A stretch of 64,000 nucleotides of DNA, from assembly GCA_963576565.1 (NCBI GenBank), contig OY755039.1, forward strand, positions 131,209,140 to 131,273,139. Direction: 5' to 3'. This document shows, one piece after another, positions 22,415 to 32,506 of this stretch (its first letter is position 1; each line of letters begins with the position of its first letter). The notes under the pieces are model-generated. The model was not told the origin of the DNA. It did not search any database and saw only the letters and a list, made by a program, of their open reading frames with translations. The DNA comes from Aspidapion aeneum. Lineage: Eukaryota > Arthropoda > Insecta > Coleoptera > Brentidae. The position numbers and the translations under genes are program-made.

Positions 22415-22983
22415 GAGCGGCTAGTTCACAACTTGCATTCCGTTTGCTATTGGTCGAAATAGTCAGCTGACTTTTTAATGTTGAACGTTGCCGTTTAAGA
22501 TTATTATTATATTATATTAAGAGATGGTGCCACCAGTCAAGCATTTAACAAACTTTATGTTTACAGCTTTCGGCGTAAAATACGAATATATACTAGTTGT
22601 AAGTGACTAAAAAGAGTAGTGGTTTGTGCAGTACATACCTATTGAATTTAACTAAATCTATGCATATGCCGATGAGTTTTTTTTTATTGTTTTTTAAAAA
22701 CATATTATATTTTTTTTTAATTAGCTTCCCTATCCTGTTTTCCTGTCGAAATCGGTGTTAACCTAACCCTGATAAATTATTCGACAACGTATCCTAACCT
22801 GTCCAGATACGCCCCGGTCAGGATACGTTTCCCATCAATTGACCACGGTTAGGTTTTGTTTCAGTTTGGTTTAACACCGATTTCAACCTCCCAAAACGAG
22901 GACAGGAGAGTTTTAATTTTAAAAATCCCGCCTGACTATGTCAACCAATAACAAATGGAATGCAAGTTGTGAACTATCCGCTC
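22415..22983. mobile_element. 569-bp MITE inserted in another repeat
   Basis: The ends GAGCGGCTAGTTCACAACTT and CAAGTTGTGAACTATCCGCTC form inverted repeats extending about 40 bases (GCATTCCGTTTGCTATTGGT in the left arm). The flanking sequence on the two sides joins up to the MITE end sequence seen intact at 19435-19505, so the element landed in that repeat. An inner inverted pair around AAATCGGTGTTAACC (about 22750-22890) is related to the centre of the 20066-20975 palindrome. No coding capacity. Confidence 0.6.
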
Positions 22984-23409
22984 GTTGGAAGATGCCAGGC
23001 TTTCAGGATGCAGTGACCCTAAGAATAGTCGCCACAGTCTCCATCTGACGAAAATAAGTCGAAGGCGGAATTTTTCAGGGGTGCCGCGACCACGTGGTCA
23101 CTTTGTGCAAGGAAAACTTAAGTTTGCGACACGCTCCCTAGAGGGAGCCACACATATAGGCAGGGAACTGCGTACAGCCGACCTGAAAATAGGTTCTTAA
23201 TATGAATAAAATGAACGGGACCCAAGAAACAAACCTTTAAAACATAAATTTCAAACTTTCTATAAATTCGTATAATTAAAAATAATGTTTGTATAATTAT
23301 GTAAAATTTCTTGTGTGCCTAATATTATAGATTTGTTAAAAAATTCTAATTTTCTACTTAGCAATAAAAAGTTGAAAATAGCCCTAAAAAACTACTATTT
23401 ACGGATTAG

Positions 23410-24165
23410 ATCAAATTTTGGTCCAGGAGGTGAGTTACAGGGTGATATCGAAAATAGTAGTAAATCTTAATTAAAATCACATTTTTAAAAAACAACTCTG
23501 TCAGGAGTTTTAGTTAGCAAATAAGAGTAAGAAATACATTAAAATATGTATCATGAACTTATTGTATTATTTTTAGATCCAGGACGTGAGAGACCTACAG
23601 GGTGATATCGAAATTAGAAGCGTAATTTTCTAAAAAACAAATTTTTAAAAAACAATGTTGTCAAGAGCTTTCGTTAGCAAAAAATTATTTGAAACACGTT
23701 ACACAATCATACCATTATCAGATTTTATCACCTTCAGGTCCAGGAATTGAGCTACATGGTGATATAGAAATTATTAGTGTGTGTAAATTTTCTAAAAATC
23801 ACATTTTTAAAAAGCAAGGTTGTCCGAAGCTTTTGTTAGCAAAGTATAGTTAGGAATACGTTAAACAATCATACCATTAACTGACTGTATCACCGTTAGG
23901 TCCAGGAAATGAGGTACAGGGTGATATCGAAATTAGTAATAAAATTTCGTAAAAATCACGTTTTTAAAAATCAACGTTGTCAGGAGCGTTTGTTAGCAAA
24001 AAATAGTTAGGAACACGTTAAGCAATCATACCACTTACTAAATTTCATTTACTTCCAGTAGGTAAGCTGCAGGGTGATATCTAAATAGCAGTAAAGATTT
24101 TGAAAAATCACATTTTTAAAAAACAAGGGAGGTGAGCTACAGGGTGAAATGAATAAATAAATCCA
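23410..24165. repeat. Left-arm tandem array, period about 158 bp, five units
   Basis: Each unit holds GTCCAGGA(A/G)xTGAG-TACAGGGTGATATCGAAA, an AAAATCACATTTTTAAAAA block and GTTGTCAGGAGCxTTTGTTAGCAAA. The mirrored array is at 26220-26900. Confidence 0.65.
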
Positions 24166-24169
24166 AAAA

Positions 24170-25050
24170 TATTTACATATATTTACGTGAAAAACTTTTA
24201 CTATTTATTTGACAAATTTACAAGTTAATATGATAAAATTTTGACATTAAAACTTATTAGTTAATATAACCAAATCAACTTAAGCCCCTAACTAACCTTG
24301 GTCAAAATAAAAGTTTACAAATACACATGAGAAATCCAAAAATCCCTACATTTATTTACGTAACAACATCTTGGTTCGTTGTTCTTTTACAAATTCACAA
24401 GTTAGTTTGAAAAAATCATGGCTTTATAATACATATCAAGTATAACCAAACCGAACCAAACCCATATAAATAAGGTTGGTCAATATAAAAATGTACAATA
24501 ATTATTTACAGAAAAACCTGCCTGCCTTCGTTGTTAATTCACAAATTTACATGCTTATTTGACAAAAATTTTTCATCCAAAATATACAATTAATAGAATC
24601 AAACCGAACCAGTTGGTCAATATAAAAATTAACAAATACAAATAGTAAATCAAAATTTTTTTACAAATATTTTACATTTGTTTGATTTGTTGATTAACAA
24701 ATTTACAAGATATTTTAGAATCTTGGCCCTAAAATATATATTTAATGTAACAAAACGAAAGCCTTCACTAGGCTTGCCTAATGCAAACATTGACAAACAT
24801 ACACGATAAATATAAAAATCTGCACATTTATTTACAGGAAGAAACTGTCTTCGTTGTTATTTCACAAATTTGCATGTTTTTTAGGCAACAATTTGACACC
24901 CAAGTTATCTATTTAACATAACCAAACCGAGTCAAATCAAACCCTTATAATTATTAAGCTTGCTCAATATAAAAATGTACAAATACACATAATAAATATT
25001 ACATTTAATTACATTGACAAACAACAACCTGCACAGAAATATTTTTGTCC
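24170..25050. repeat. AT-rich tandem array, period about 165 bp, five units
   Basis: Blocks of AAATATTTACATATATTTACG, TTGACAAATTTACAAGTTAATA and AACCAAACCGAACC followed by TTGGTCAATATAAAAATGTACAAAT recur about every 165 bases in the loop of the foldback. No coding. Confidence 0.55.
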
Positions 25051-25790
25051 CGTACGTCGTTCTTAGTTTTATTTAATTACTTGTATATAGACTTCTTCCA
25101 AAGTGAAGCGACTCAACATTTTGCATTTCTTTCAAAAAATCTGTTAATACATGTACCGCTACATAGCTATTTGGTTGTCTGATAAAGGGATATATTTCTT
25201 TACTTCTTTAGCTATTTTTACTGAAAACTCCAAATCAACAAAAGCAGTAGTTTCATCCCACTTAAGGTCTTTTAAATTTTAAATATCTTTTACATAAATA
25301 TTTTTTTGTATCGCTTAGGCTTTTAATTGTTTGTACAATAGTTATTTACCTAACAAGTGCGGAAAGAGGTACTTTTCCGCACGTGACGGCAGTTGCACAA
25401 ACGACGCGGAGCGGAGTTCGGGCAAGCCGTCAAGGATGGAAAAGATAGTTTCCGCAAGAATTAGGTACAATGTTTTTCCTACGAGTGTTTTTGTCCATCT
25501 TCTTTATCAAAAAACATGTTTTAATTCGCAAAGATTTTATAATAATGCTAGAAAATGATACGTAAGATAGAATTGTTACATAAATCATTTAATGAGTCCT
25601 AAATATCTTCATTTTTAACAAAACAAAAATCGTGCGAAAAAGAAATTTTTCAGCACTAGTGCGGAAAAGTTACTTTTCCGTACGTTTTTTTAACTTTTAT
25701 TTTTACTTGATTTTTTTTATGCACGGAAAAATAATAAAACAGGATTTTTTTATTATGATATATTAAAAAGAAACTTTATGTAAAGAACAT
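25051..25790. other. Loop sequence of the foldback with GTGCGGAAAAGTNACTTTTCCGCAC-type motifs
   Basis: Short inverted motifs of the form GTGCGGAAA...TTTTCCGCACG occur near 25361-25382 and 25662-25685, and again as AAAGTAAAATTGTGCGGAAAAG near 26144-26162, suggesting a small MITE family. No gene was recognised. Confidence 0.35.
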
Positions 25791-26093
25791 TTAATTAACA
25801 ATAACGAAAAAGTTAACGATGGTAGATATTGAAATTGAAAGTGAACTTTCTGTTTGTTGATTGGTTGGTGTTTGGCCCACTACAGAAATGCCTTGATCAG
25901 TTTGCTGCTTAGAATTACTACTGTAGTGAATGGAGGAAGGTATATTGGTCTGTACAGGCTGTAACACATTACAGGATTCTTCATTCGGTGCTTCTGGTAG
26001 CATCGGTTCAGCAGCACTTCTTGAAAATGAAACTTGTGTGTAGGAGGACGGGTTTTCATTTGAAAACGATTGTGGACGGAAAGGTTCTTGCAA
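25791..26093 (-). CDS. Unrecognised Ser/Gln/Asn-rich 100-codon frame in the foldback loop
   Basis: The frame is rich in Ser, Gln, Asn, Pro and Thr (for example VSFSRSAAEPMLPEAPNEES) and ends in a Ile/Val/Asn string (ISISTIVNFFVIVN). It reads open further upstream on the minus strand into the GTGCGGAAA motif region. The composition is that of a low-complexity tail. Some transposon-encoded tyrosine recombinases of insects end in a similar Ser/Asn-rich tail, but no catalytic domain is present, so I leave it unassigned. It may be the tail of a truncated element gene. Confidence 0.25.
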   Translation of the reverse strand: MQEPFRPQSFSNENPSSYTQVSFSRSAAEPMLPEAPNEESCNVLQPVQTNIPSSIHYSSNSKQQTDQGISVVGQTPTNQQTESSLSISISTIVNFFVIVN

Positions 26094-26219
26094 TTTGGAC
26101 GTGCGGAAAAAAATCGTGAGGAAAGTAAAAATGATGCGAAAAAGTAAAATTGTGCGGAAAAGTAATTAACGTAATATTCTTTTAATAGATCGCTCAAGAA
26201 ACCCTAACTTATATGTTCT

Positions 26220-26900
26220 TGGTTTGTAAACAGTAAGGTGAGGCCAAAAGTTATTTTTAAAAATATGATTTATAAAAAAATTTACTACTAGTATCTTACC
26301 TACTGGACCTAAATGTAACGCAGTTAGTGAATAGTATGGTTTGTTTACAATTCCTAACTATTTTTTGCTCACCAAGACTCCTGATAAAGTTGATTTTTGA
26401 AATTGTGATTTTTACAAAAGTGTTTTACTAATTTTGATATCACCCTGTACCTTACTCCAAGGACCTAAAGGTAATAGTCAGTTAATGTCATGATTTTTTA
26501 ACGTGTTCCTAAGCATTTTCTGATAACGAAAGCTCTTGACAACATTGTTTTCTAAAAATGTGATTTTTAGAAAAATACACTAATAATTTCGATATCACCC
26601 AGTAGCTAACTTGCTGGCTCTAAAGGTAATACAATATGTTAGTGATATGATTTTTTAAGGTATTTCTAACTCTTGTTTGCTAAGTAAAACTCCTGACAAA
26701 GTTGTTTTTAAGAATGTAAATTGTACAACTATTTTTGATATCACCCTGTAACTCACCCCCTGAACCTAAATTTGAAATAATCCGTTAATACATAGTTTAA
26801 CTTTTTGGGCTATTTTCAACTTTTTATTGTTAAGTAGAGAACTAGAATTTCTAAACAAATCTATAATAAATTTTAAGGTCACCCTGTAGCAGACCTGAAC
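26220..26900. repeat. Right-arm tandem array, inverse of 23410-24165
   Basis: About four units carry GATATCACCCTGTA(C/A)CTxAC and GGACCTAAAGGTAATA, the reverse of the left array. Units in the two arms are diverged, so the palindrome is old. Confidence 0.6.
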
Positions 26901-27189
26901 TTAACCTTTATAACCTGGGTTTGGCAGACTTTTTTTCTTTCTCTTCTCATACCTGATAAGAAATATTAGACAAACATTATTTTTAATTATATGATAATAA
27001 TAATACAACAAGTTTGATATTTATATATTCAAAGGTTATTTTTTGGGCCACGGGTTGCAATAAATCCGGGTATAATTTTTTTTTTCATATCATAACTTAT
27101 CAAGCCTAATAGTTTTTTTTCCTAAGATTCATTTGATTTCGTTAACATAATAATACGTTTGATTTTGTGGTCGGCTGTACTTAGCCATT

Positions 27190-27678
27190 CGCTTTGGTCG
27201 CAGCCTTCGTAGTTACGAAGGCTGTGTTTTGGTTCTTGAATCCAACTTTAACGAAGTCAGAAAAACGTCTCATGGTTTTGTTATTGTTTTTTTCCGGAAA
27301 AATACAATTTTTTAAGAACCTGTGCATCATCAACAATCCCGGAAAAATATTGAATTATCAACAATCGGGTTTAAAGGTAGGTTTTAGATTATATTTTTCC
27401 TCATTTTTCGGTTTTAGACGCTGTACAATAAATTGAAATTTACGATGTTGCCATGATTTAGGGGTAAAATTTGAGGCGTCAAATTTTTTCAGATTGTTTC
27501 AAATTATTTCAAATTTTAAAGAATTGCCCCCTATAAGTCAAATTTTTTTACGTTTGCAATATTTTTCTGATTATCGCTTATATCCTACAAAAAATCGAGT
27601 CCTACAGATGAGTCTAAAGTCTTAAAAATATAGGTTTTAGAAAGTGTCTCATTTTTACACCACCTGACCCTACCTTAT
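27190..27678. other. Right flank of the compound palindrome
   Basis: A 12-bp hairpin CAGCCTTCGTAG/CTACGAAGGCTG stands near 27211-27236. From about 27476 the sequence mirrors 18720-18765. The open frame at 27194-27436 has no recognisable feature. Confidence 0.35.
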
Positions 27679-27903
27679 GGTAATAGCCGCAGCCCACGAG
27701 AAAGACCGGCCCGGGCGCGGAAATATCACGTGACCGTAGGAGGGTAACAAAAGAACGCCTCCCGGCCAGCTGTCATTATAAAACATGTGTGTTTTCAGTT
27801 TTGGTATGTTTGTTTACGTCGATTTTTTTTTTAATTCGGGCACGAATTTTATGTGAATTTTATCAAAGTTATTAAAATAACGCAGCCCACGAAAACGACA
27901 ACA

Positions 27904-28086
27904 ATGCCGCGAACGTGTAGTGTTGTCGGTTGTCGGTCCAACTATAAAACTGAAACCGAATATGTGTCAACTTTTAATTTGCCAGTGGATAAACAAATGC
28001 ATGAAATTTGGTTTCGAAAAATTGCTAATGATTTAAGTATCTTAAAACGTCCACAAGTTTGCATCAAACATTTTCCTTCCTTATAG
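27904..28086 (+). CDS. THAP domain of a P-element-like transposase (fragment)
   Basis: The frame starts MPRTCSVVGCRSNYK and shows the THAP zinc-binding pattern Cys-x4-Cys, then about 40 residues with the conserved W (EIWFRKI) and Pro (KRPQVC), then Cys-x2-His (CIKHF). THAP domains bind the transposon's terminal DNA in P-type elements. I chose the ATG at 27904, which places the THAP domain at the very N-terminus as is usual, rather than the in-frame ATG 17 codons upstream. The frame stops at TAG soon after CIKHFPS, before the AVPTIF box. This could be an intron boundary or a break. Confidence 0.75.
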   Translation: MPRTCSVVGCRSNYKTETEYVSTFNLPVDKQMHEIWFRKIANDLSILKRPQVCIKHFPSL

Positions 28087-28199
28087 CAGGTTATTTGGTT
28101 TGATAAGTGTGTTGTAAATGAATTTTTGAAAATGTTCCGAAATACCTAAGTAGACAACCTGTATTTACTGTTTGATTAGGTGATGTCGAGAGGCAACAA

Positions 28200-28445
28200 A
28201 TGGAAACTGCAATACAAAAAAGTCTTGAAACACTTCAAGCTCATAAGAAATCAAAAGTTTTATCAAATATTGAGGACATTTCAAAATTGTATTGTTCTAA
28301 TACTAAAATAAACAAAAATTGGATTTTAACCCAAGAACGTGATACAGTCTGCCTGTGCCTGATGACATTTTTGAACAACAATCCATCACTGTTAGCATCT
28401 CTAGTTGTTGAGGGAGATCTGTCATTTTTACAAGCTTTTATTTAG
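28200..28445 (+). CDS. Further transposase-like exon fragment of the THAP element
   Basis: This 81-codon frame (METAIQKSLETLQAHKKSK ... LLASLVVEGDLSFLQAFI) lies between the THAP domain and the satellite block. It has a charged, helical N-terminal half that could be the coiled-coil linker following THAP in such transposases. I do not recognise specific motifs, so assignment rests on position inside the element. Confidence 0.35.
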   Translation: METAIQKSLETLQAHKKSKVLSNIEDISKLYCSNTKINKNWILTQERDTVCLCLMTFLNNNPSLLASLVVEGDLSFLQAFI

Positions 28446-28487
28446 CCTCAGATGTTCTGTCTAACTATCTATCAAATCTTGTGAAGC

Positions 28488-28549
28488 GTTTTTGACACAC
28501 TTCCCATTATCCGATTTCGATGAAATTTGGTACACACATAGTGGTCCCA
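28488..28549. repeat. Left half of a satellite unit split by the BEL/Pao insertion
   Basis: TTTTTGACACACTTCCCATT, TATCCGATTTCGATGAAATT and CACATAGTGGTCCCA are the start of the roughly 130-bp satellite that resumes at 35391. The last six bases, GTCCCA (28544-28549), are repeated at 35391-35396 as the target duplication. Confidence 0.75.
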
Positions 28550-29020
28550 TGTTAGTCCACGGTTAGAAAAACGTTAAATGCAATGGACTGTAAATATTTT
28601 AATTAATGAAAGCGCGAACCAACATAAATATATTGATATGAATTACGAAATAATCAAACGTCCATAGGTCAAATATTTGTGCCACACAACGGTAATCAGA
28701 GACAAATGCACTCACCTCTTTGCATCCACTTTCTCCACGTTCCAAGGGGCCCCTGATTGGATCTAATGATGTCACCACGTAGCTGAAGGGCTAAAGTTTC
28801 TAGTTCTATGCTTCAGTACACAAAAATCGAGCACTTTCAGGTGTAGAAATTTGATATAGTTGGAGAACGAAATTAACACGCCATTTTCTCTAGGCGATTG
28901 ACAAGGATCTCTGGTTGTTGGTGCGCATGTCCAAATACGCGGAATGCGCTTTGTCCTTCATACAATTGTGTGCTTTTAAAAATATATATAAACAACCGCG
29001 AAATTTAGCGGGAGCTAACA
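28550..29020 (-). repeat. BEL/Pao 3' LTR
   Basis: It begins TGTTAGTCCACGG and ends GGGAGCTAACA on the plus strand, that is TG...CA. It lies downstream of the minus-strand genes and so is the 3' LTR. The only difference from the other LTR that I find is CTAAAG here versus CTGAAG at about 35162. Confidence 0.95.
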
Positions 29021-29252
29021 TAACTGCCCTCCAAAACACACAATTTTAGAATCTCAACCGGACAGATATAGATATAAGAAAAAGAATCGACCGATAAATA
29101 TAAATAAATGAAAACAGATAAGTATCGTAAGTTTATTTAGAGATAACGAAATCCCGAAAAAAGGCAAAACAAACAAACAAAAAATTCAAAAAAATTAAAA
29201 GTAAAAAAACCTATTGTAATACCCGGTAAAAGGTAGAAAATTAAAATTACTT
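29021..29252 (-). other. BEL/Pao 3' untranslated region with polypurine-like tract
   Basis: On the minus strand the bases just before the 3' LTR read TTTTGGAGGGCAGTTA, a moderately purine-rich stretch where the polypurine tract should be. No coding. Confidence 0.4.
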
Positions 29253-30266
29253 TTAATTTGGCAAGAGGCACAGTTTTACAACTGGCCGCTTATAAACACC
29301 GGTAACCGTTTGTACCGTCGCAACACGCACCTGACCGTCCCCGCCGGGATGCAGTTCGATGACCCGACCGACCGGCCATTTCAAAGGCGATTGAATGTGA
29401 TCACTTGTTATGATAACCAAATCATTTAATTTGATATTTGGGGACGAATCAGCCCACTTGTGTCGCTGTTGTAGCGTATGCAAATACTCTATAGAATACC
29501 GTTTCCAAAAATCATTATGTAGTTTTTGGATTAGTTGCCATCTCGAGAGCCGATTTAGGGGAACCTCGGACAAATCTGACTCCGGAATTTCTGAATTAAG
29601 GGGTTCAAGTGTCAAAAAATGCCCAGGGGTAAGAGGTTGAAGATCGTGTGGGTCTGAAGAGGCAGGAGATAAAGGGCGACTATTAAGTACGGCTTCTATG
29701 CGACAGGTAAGGGTGGACATCTCCATGATAGACAACTTCTGGTCGCCGACAACTCGTACAAAGTGAGTTTTAAAACCTTTGACGCCAGCTTCTGCCAGGC
29801 CATTGAAATGTGGACTGAGAGGAAGTCCCAGATGCCAACGAATAGAAAGTCTGGTGGCAGCACTTCTTGCGTAATCCAGTAATTGGTTACGAAACCCTAT
29901 AAAATTACTGCCTTGATCTGACCAGCATTGCGTCACGCTTCCGCGTCTGGAAATGAATCGATGGAATGCACCTACGAACCCTTCGGTGGACAGTTCCATG
30001 GTTAATTCCAAATGCACGCAATGTGTGGCCGTACAGACAAACACACAGACATACGATTTGAAAGTTTTACAACCACGGTAACGATGAGGAATCACAAAGA
30101 AAGGTCCACAAAAGTCGATAGCTACACTCGAAAAAGGTTTAAGTTGATTGATTCGATGAGCGGGAAGTGAACTCATTATGGGCGGTCTATAGGGTTTAGG
30201 GTTGATTCTAAAACATTGCAAGCACTTGGATATCTCTGAATTGCCCGTCTGGCAGATAATATCCAA
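29253..30266 (-). CDS. pol: BEL/Pao integrase (C-terminal part of the polyprotein)
   Basis: This 337-codon frame has the integrase catalytic core: the first Asp in FSSVAIDFCGPF, the second in CWSDQGSNFIGF, and the Glu in NGLAEAGVKGF. It is followed by the BEL/Pao-type C-terminal region (YLHTLQQRHKWADSS, then GRVIELHPGGDGQVRVATV). Integrase joins the reverse-transcribed DNA to host DNA in the nucleus. The frame overlaps the end of the preceding polymerase frame by about 90 bases in another reading frame, so a frameshift at about 30228-30245 separates it from the rest. The N-terminal zinc-binding HHCC residues are split over the break. Confidence 0.9.
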   Translation of the reverse strand: MDIICQTGNSEISKCLQCFRINPKPYRPPIMSSLPAHRINQLKPFSSVAIDFCGPFFVIPHRYRGCKTFKSYVCVFVCTATHCVHLELTMELSTEGFVGAFHRFISRRGSVTQCWSDQGSNFIGFRNQLLDYARSAATRLSIRWHLGLPLSPHFNGLAEAGVKGFKTHFVRVVGDQKLSIMEMSTLTCRIEAVLNSRPLSPASSDPHDLQPLTPGHFLTLEPLNSEIPESDLSEVPLNRLSRWQLIQKLHNDFWKRYSIEYLHTLQQRHKWADSSPNIKLNDLVIITSDHIQSPLKWPVGRVIELHPGGDGQVRVATVQTVTGVYKRPVVKLCLLPN

Positions 30267-32452
30267 AATTGCTGTAAAAGCAGATTATGTAATGTTTTAA
30301 ACCCAGGATGAAGATATTGTCGATGAGCGGACTCGATAAGAAGAGTAGTTAAACGATGGTCACTCGAAAGTAAGATGGGGTGTTTTGCAGAATAAGACAA
30401 AAGGTCAGATTTTTCTAATCTGCCACCGACTCTAATGATATTATTCTCATCAAGAAAAGGTGAAAGTTTTCGCAAAGGTTTCGGTATTGGTTTATCCTTA
30501 GATAACGCGGAAAAAAGCTCAGAAAAACAAGAACCTTGAACGCGTTTGATAAGAAGGTGTAACGCACTTTGCATCTCACCGGTGGTAGGAAAAACAATAT
30601 TCTCAAAAATAACTTTTTGGTCCGGCGGCTTAGTGGGTTTTTGATAGGAATGGTTTTGAAAAAGGTTAACTATTCGAAGGACATAACAAATGATACGTTG
30701 AATTTTTGATATAGATGAATATTTGATAAGAAGCTGATCTAAGAAGTTGACATCAATTATCGCATTGCAACAGACTTTTGGCTTTTCCTCCAGATTAATA
30801 TCTCCGAAATCAATCGGCATTTTTGATTTATGAAAATCGGGCCATTCGTTTTCGGGAAACCACAAAAACGACGGTGCGTTCCACCACATGTCATGTGACA
30901 TGAGCTGTGAATGGGTGGCCCCTCGTGACGCAATATCGGCTGCGTTCAAAGCAGAAGGAATGTAGCGCCATGAGTTTGAAGGAATGATTTCTTGGATTCT
31001 ACTGACTCGATTTCCAACAAAGGTTTGCCAGCGATTAGGAGGGGATGAAAGCCAGTGCAATACGACTTGCGAATCGCAGAAAGTAACGATATTTGTAAAA
31101 GTTATTTTTCCTTCATAGCTAGATAAAACGAAGTCAATTAATTCGCTTAAAAGAAATGCGCCTAGGAGTTCTAGCCTAGCCAAAGTTTGTGACTTTATAG
31201 GCGCGACCCTAGATTTTGCAGATATGAGAGAAACAGATATATTGTTTTCCTCTTCTACACGAAAATATACGACGCCTGCGTAGCCTCGAATTGAAGCGTC
31301 ACAGAAGCCGATGATTTGACAGGTATTGGTTTTTGACAGTTTGATTTGTCGGGGTAATTGAAAATTGGAAAGAAGCGGGAATTCAGAACGAAGTTTGTTC
31401 CAAGAGTCGATGATAGAAGAATCTGGTTCTTCGTCCCAGCCTATTTTCGATATCCACAACTGTTGCAAAATAAATTTTGCTTGTAGCAACAAGGGACAAA
31501 GAAAACCTAAGGGATCGAAGATTGTCCCTATGATAGATAAAATAGAACGTTTGGTTGGGGGTTTGTCCTTCATTCGGCATTGATAAGAAAAAATGTCGTT
31601 TTTTGGATGCCATTGAAGTCCTAAAACTTTGATAAAGTGGGGTTCCTCCTTGTCGAAAGAGAGAGGCATTTGACGATCGGACTCTGGCAATGTTGCCAAT
31701 AACTCAGGACAATTGCTTGCCCATTTTTTAAGTTCAAATCCTCCCGACTTCAACAAATCATTGAGTTCTGTTTGAAGGGAGAGAGCTTCAGAAAGCGAAG
31801 GGCTAGTTCCCAAGATATCGTCGATATAGATTGACGTTTTTAGAACAGTACTAGCCATAGGAAAACGTTCCTTTTCTCTCTCTGCCAGCTCATTTAAGGT
31901 ACGCATGGCTAGAAAAGGTGAGCATGTCATGCCAAAAGTGACAGTAGAAAGTTCCCACACTGAAAGTGGGTCCTGTGGAGAAAACCTCCACAATATCCTT
32001 TGATAAGGACGGTGATAAGGATTGATAAGGACTTGACGGAACATCTGTTTGATGTCAGCAATGTAGGCAATAGGATTAAGACGAAACGTAAGGAGTAAAG
32101 AAGCAATATCCTTTTGAAGTTTCGGTCCAGATAACAATGTGTCATTGAGACTAATATTTTTTGGGGTGACTGCCGAACAATCCCAGACTACCCTTAATTT
32201 TGTACTTAAGCTTTCCGGCTTTAGTACGCAATGATGTGCTAAAAAACACGACACGTCGACCTTTGGTTGACTAGATAAAACTAAACTCATATGATTAGAA
32301 TCGATATAGTCTTGCATGAAACTTGAATAGGCAGTGTACAGATCAGGATTTTTGATTAATCTATTTTCTAGAAGTAAAAATCTACGATAAGCTTGCGGAT
32401 AAGTATTTCCTAGGTCAGGGTTTATTTTGTCTTTAAACGGAAGATCTACCAT
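30176..32452 (-). CDS. pol: BEL/Pao reverse transcriptase and RNase H
   Basis: The 758-codon frame starts inside the polyprotein. The reverse transcriptase shows the first catalytic Asp region (NPIAYIADIKQMFRQVLI), the CSPFLAMRTL block, and the YIDD box (SIYIDDILGTSP, about residue 212). RNase H follows (IIGFCDASIRGYAGVVYF). Then a region leads to the integrase zinc motif (HRQYLHPGFKTLHNLLLQQF). It is in the same reading frame as the gag-protease frame upstream, separated only by one TAA and 18 sense codons. Therefore the initiating Met listed at 32452 is not a true start. The enzyme would copy the element's RNA into DNA in cytoplasmic particles. Confidence 0.9.
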   Translation of the reverse strand: MVDLPFKDKINPDLGNTYPQAYRRFLLLENRLIKNPDLYTAYSSFMQDYIDSNHMSLVLSSQPKVDVSCFLAHHCVLKPESLSTKLRVVWDCSAVTPKNISLNDTLLSGPKLQKDIASLLLTFRLNPIAYIADIKQMFRQVLINPYHRPYQRILWRFSPQDPLSVWELSTVTFGMTCSPFLAMRTLNELAEREKERFPMASTVLKTSIYIDDILGTSPSLSEALSLQTELNDLLKSGGFELKKWASNCPELLATLPESDRQMPLSFDKEEPHFIKVLGLQWHPKNDIFSYQCRMKDKPPTKRSILSIIGTIFDPLGFLCPLLLQAKFILQQLWISKIGWDEEPDSSIIDSWNKLRSEFPLLSNFQLPRQIKLSKTNTCQIIGFCDASIRGYAGVVYFRVEEENNISVSLISAKSRVAPIKSQTLARLELLGAFLLSELIDFVLSSYEGKITFTNIVTFCDSQVVLHWLSSPPNRWQTFVGNRVSRIQEIIPSNSWRYIPSALNAADIASRGATHSQLMSHDMWWNAPSFLWFPENEWPDFHKSKMPIDFGDINLEEKPKVCCNAIIDVNFLDQLLIKYSSISKIQRIICYVLRIVNLFQNHSYQKPTKPPDQKVIFENIVFPTTGEMQSALHLLIKRVQGSCFSELFSALSKDKPIPKPLRKLSPFLDENNIIRVGGRLEKSDLLSYSAKHPILLSSDHRLTTLLIESAHRQYLHPGFKTLHNLLLQQFWILSARRAIQRYPSACNVLESTLNPIDRP

Positions 32453-32506
32453 GAATCTACCGCTCGGTTGCCGTACTACACTAGCAGTAAAAATTGATTC
32501 TGCCTG

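Larger units (their letters stand above)
23165..27190. mobile_element. 4-kb foldback core with about 1-kb arms made of tandem repeats
   Basis: GTACAGCCGACC at 23172 is mirrored by GGTCGGCTGTAC ending near 27180. Inside, ATTAAAAATAATGTTTGT, TAGCAATAAAAAGTTGAAAATAGCCC and the tandem units mirror each other. Left tandem units carry ACAGGGTGATATCGAAA (about 23437, 23597, 23753, 23916, 24069). The right arm carries the inverse, GATATCACCCTGT (about 26436, 26591, 26737). The loop (24170-26200) holds another tandem array and an open frame. Confidence 0.6.
18250..27670. repeat. Compound palindromic region with outer inverted ends (possible large foldback element)
   Basis: The left edge (GTGGTGTAAAATTGAGACAC near 18260) matches the inverse of the right edge (GTGTCTCATTTTTACACCAC near 27645). 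A second pair also matches inversely: the segment near 18720-18765 with AAAAAATCTGGCGAAATTTG and the one near 27476-27530. Further in, about 23165-24165 pairs with 26220-27190. The left side is longer because other inverted-repeat elements lie between 19.0 and 23.1 kb. No transposase or polymerase gene was recognised. Whether this is one element or several superposed ones is inference. Confidence 0.45.

Noticed and set aside
23410..24165. CRISPR-like regular repeat spacing
   Set aside because: The units are contiguous 158-bp tandem repeats in a eukaryotic genome with no short repeats or unique spacers and no cas genes.
28550..29020. Separate solo LTR
   Set aside because: It is one of a matched pair flanking a complete internal region with a shared target duplication.
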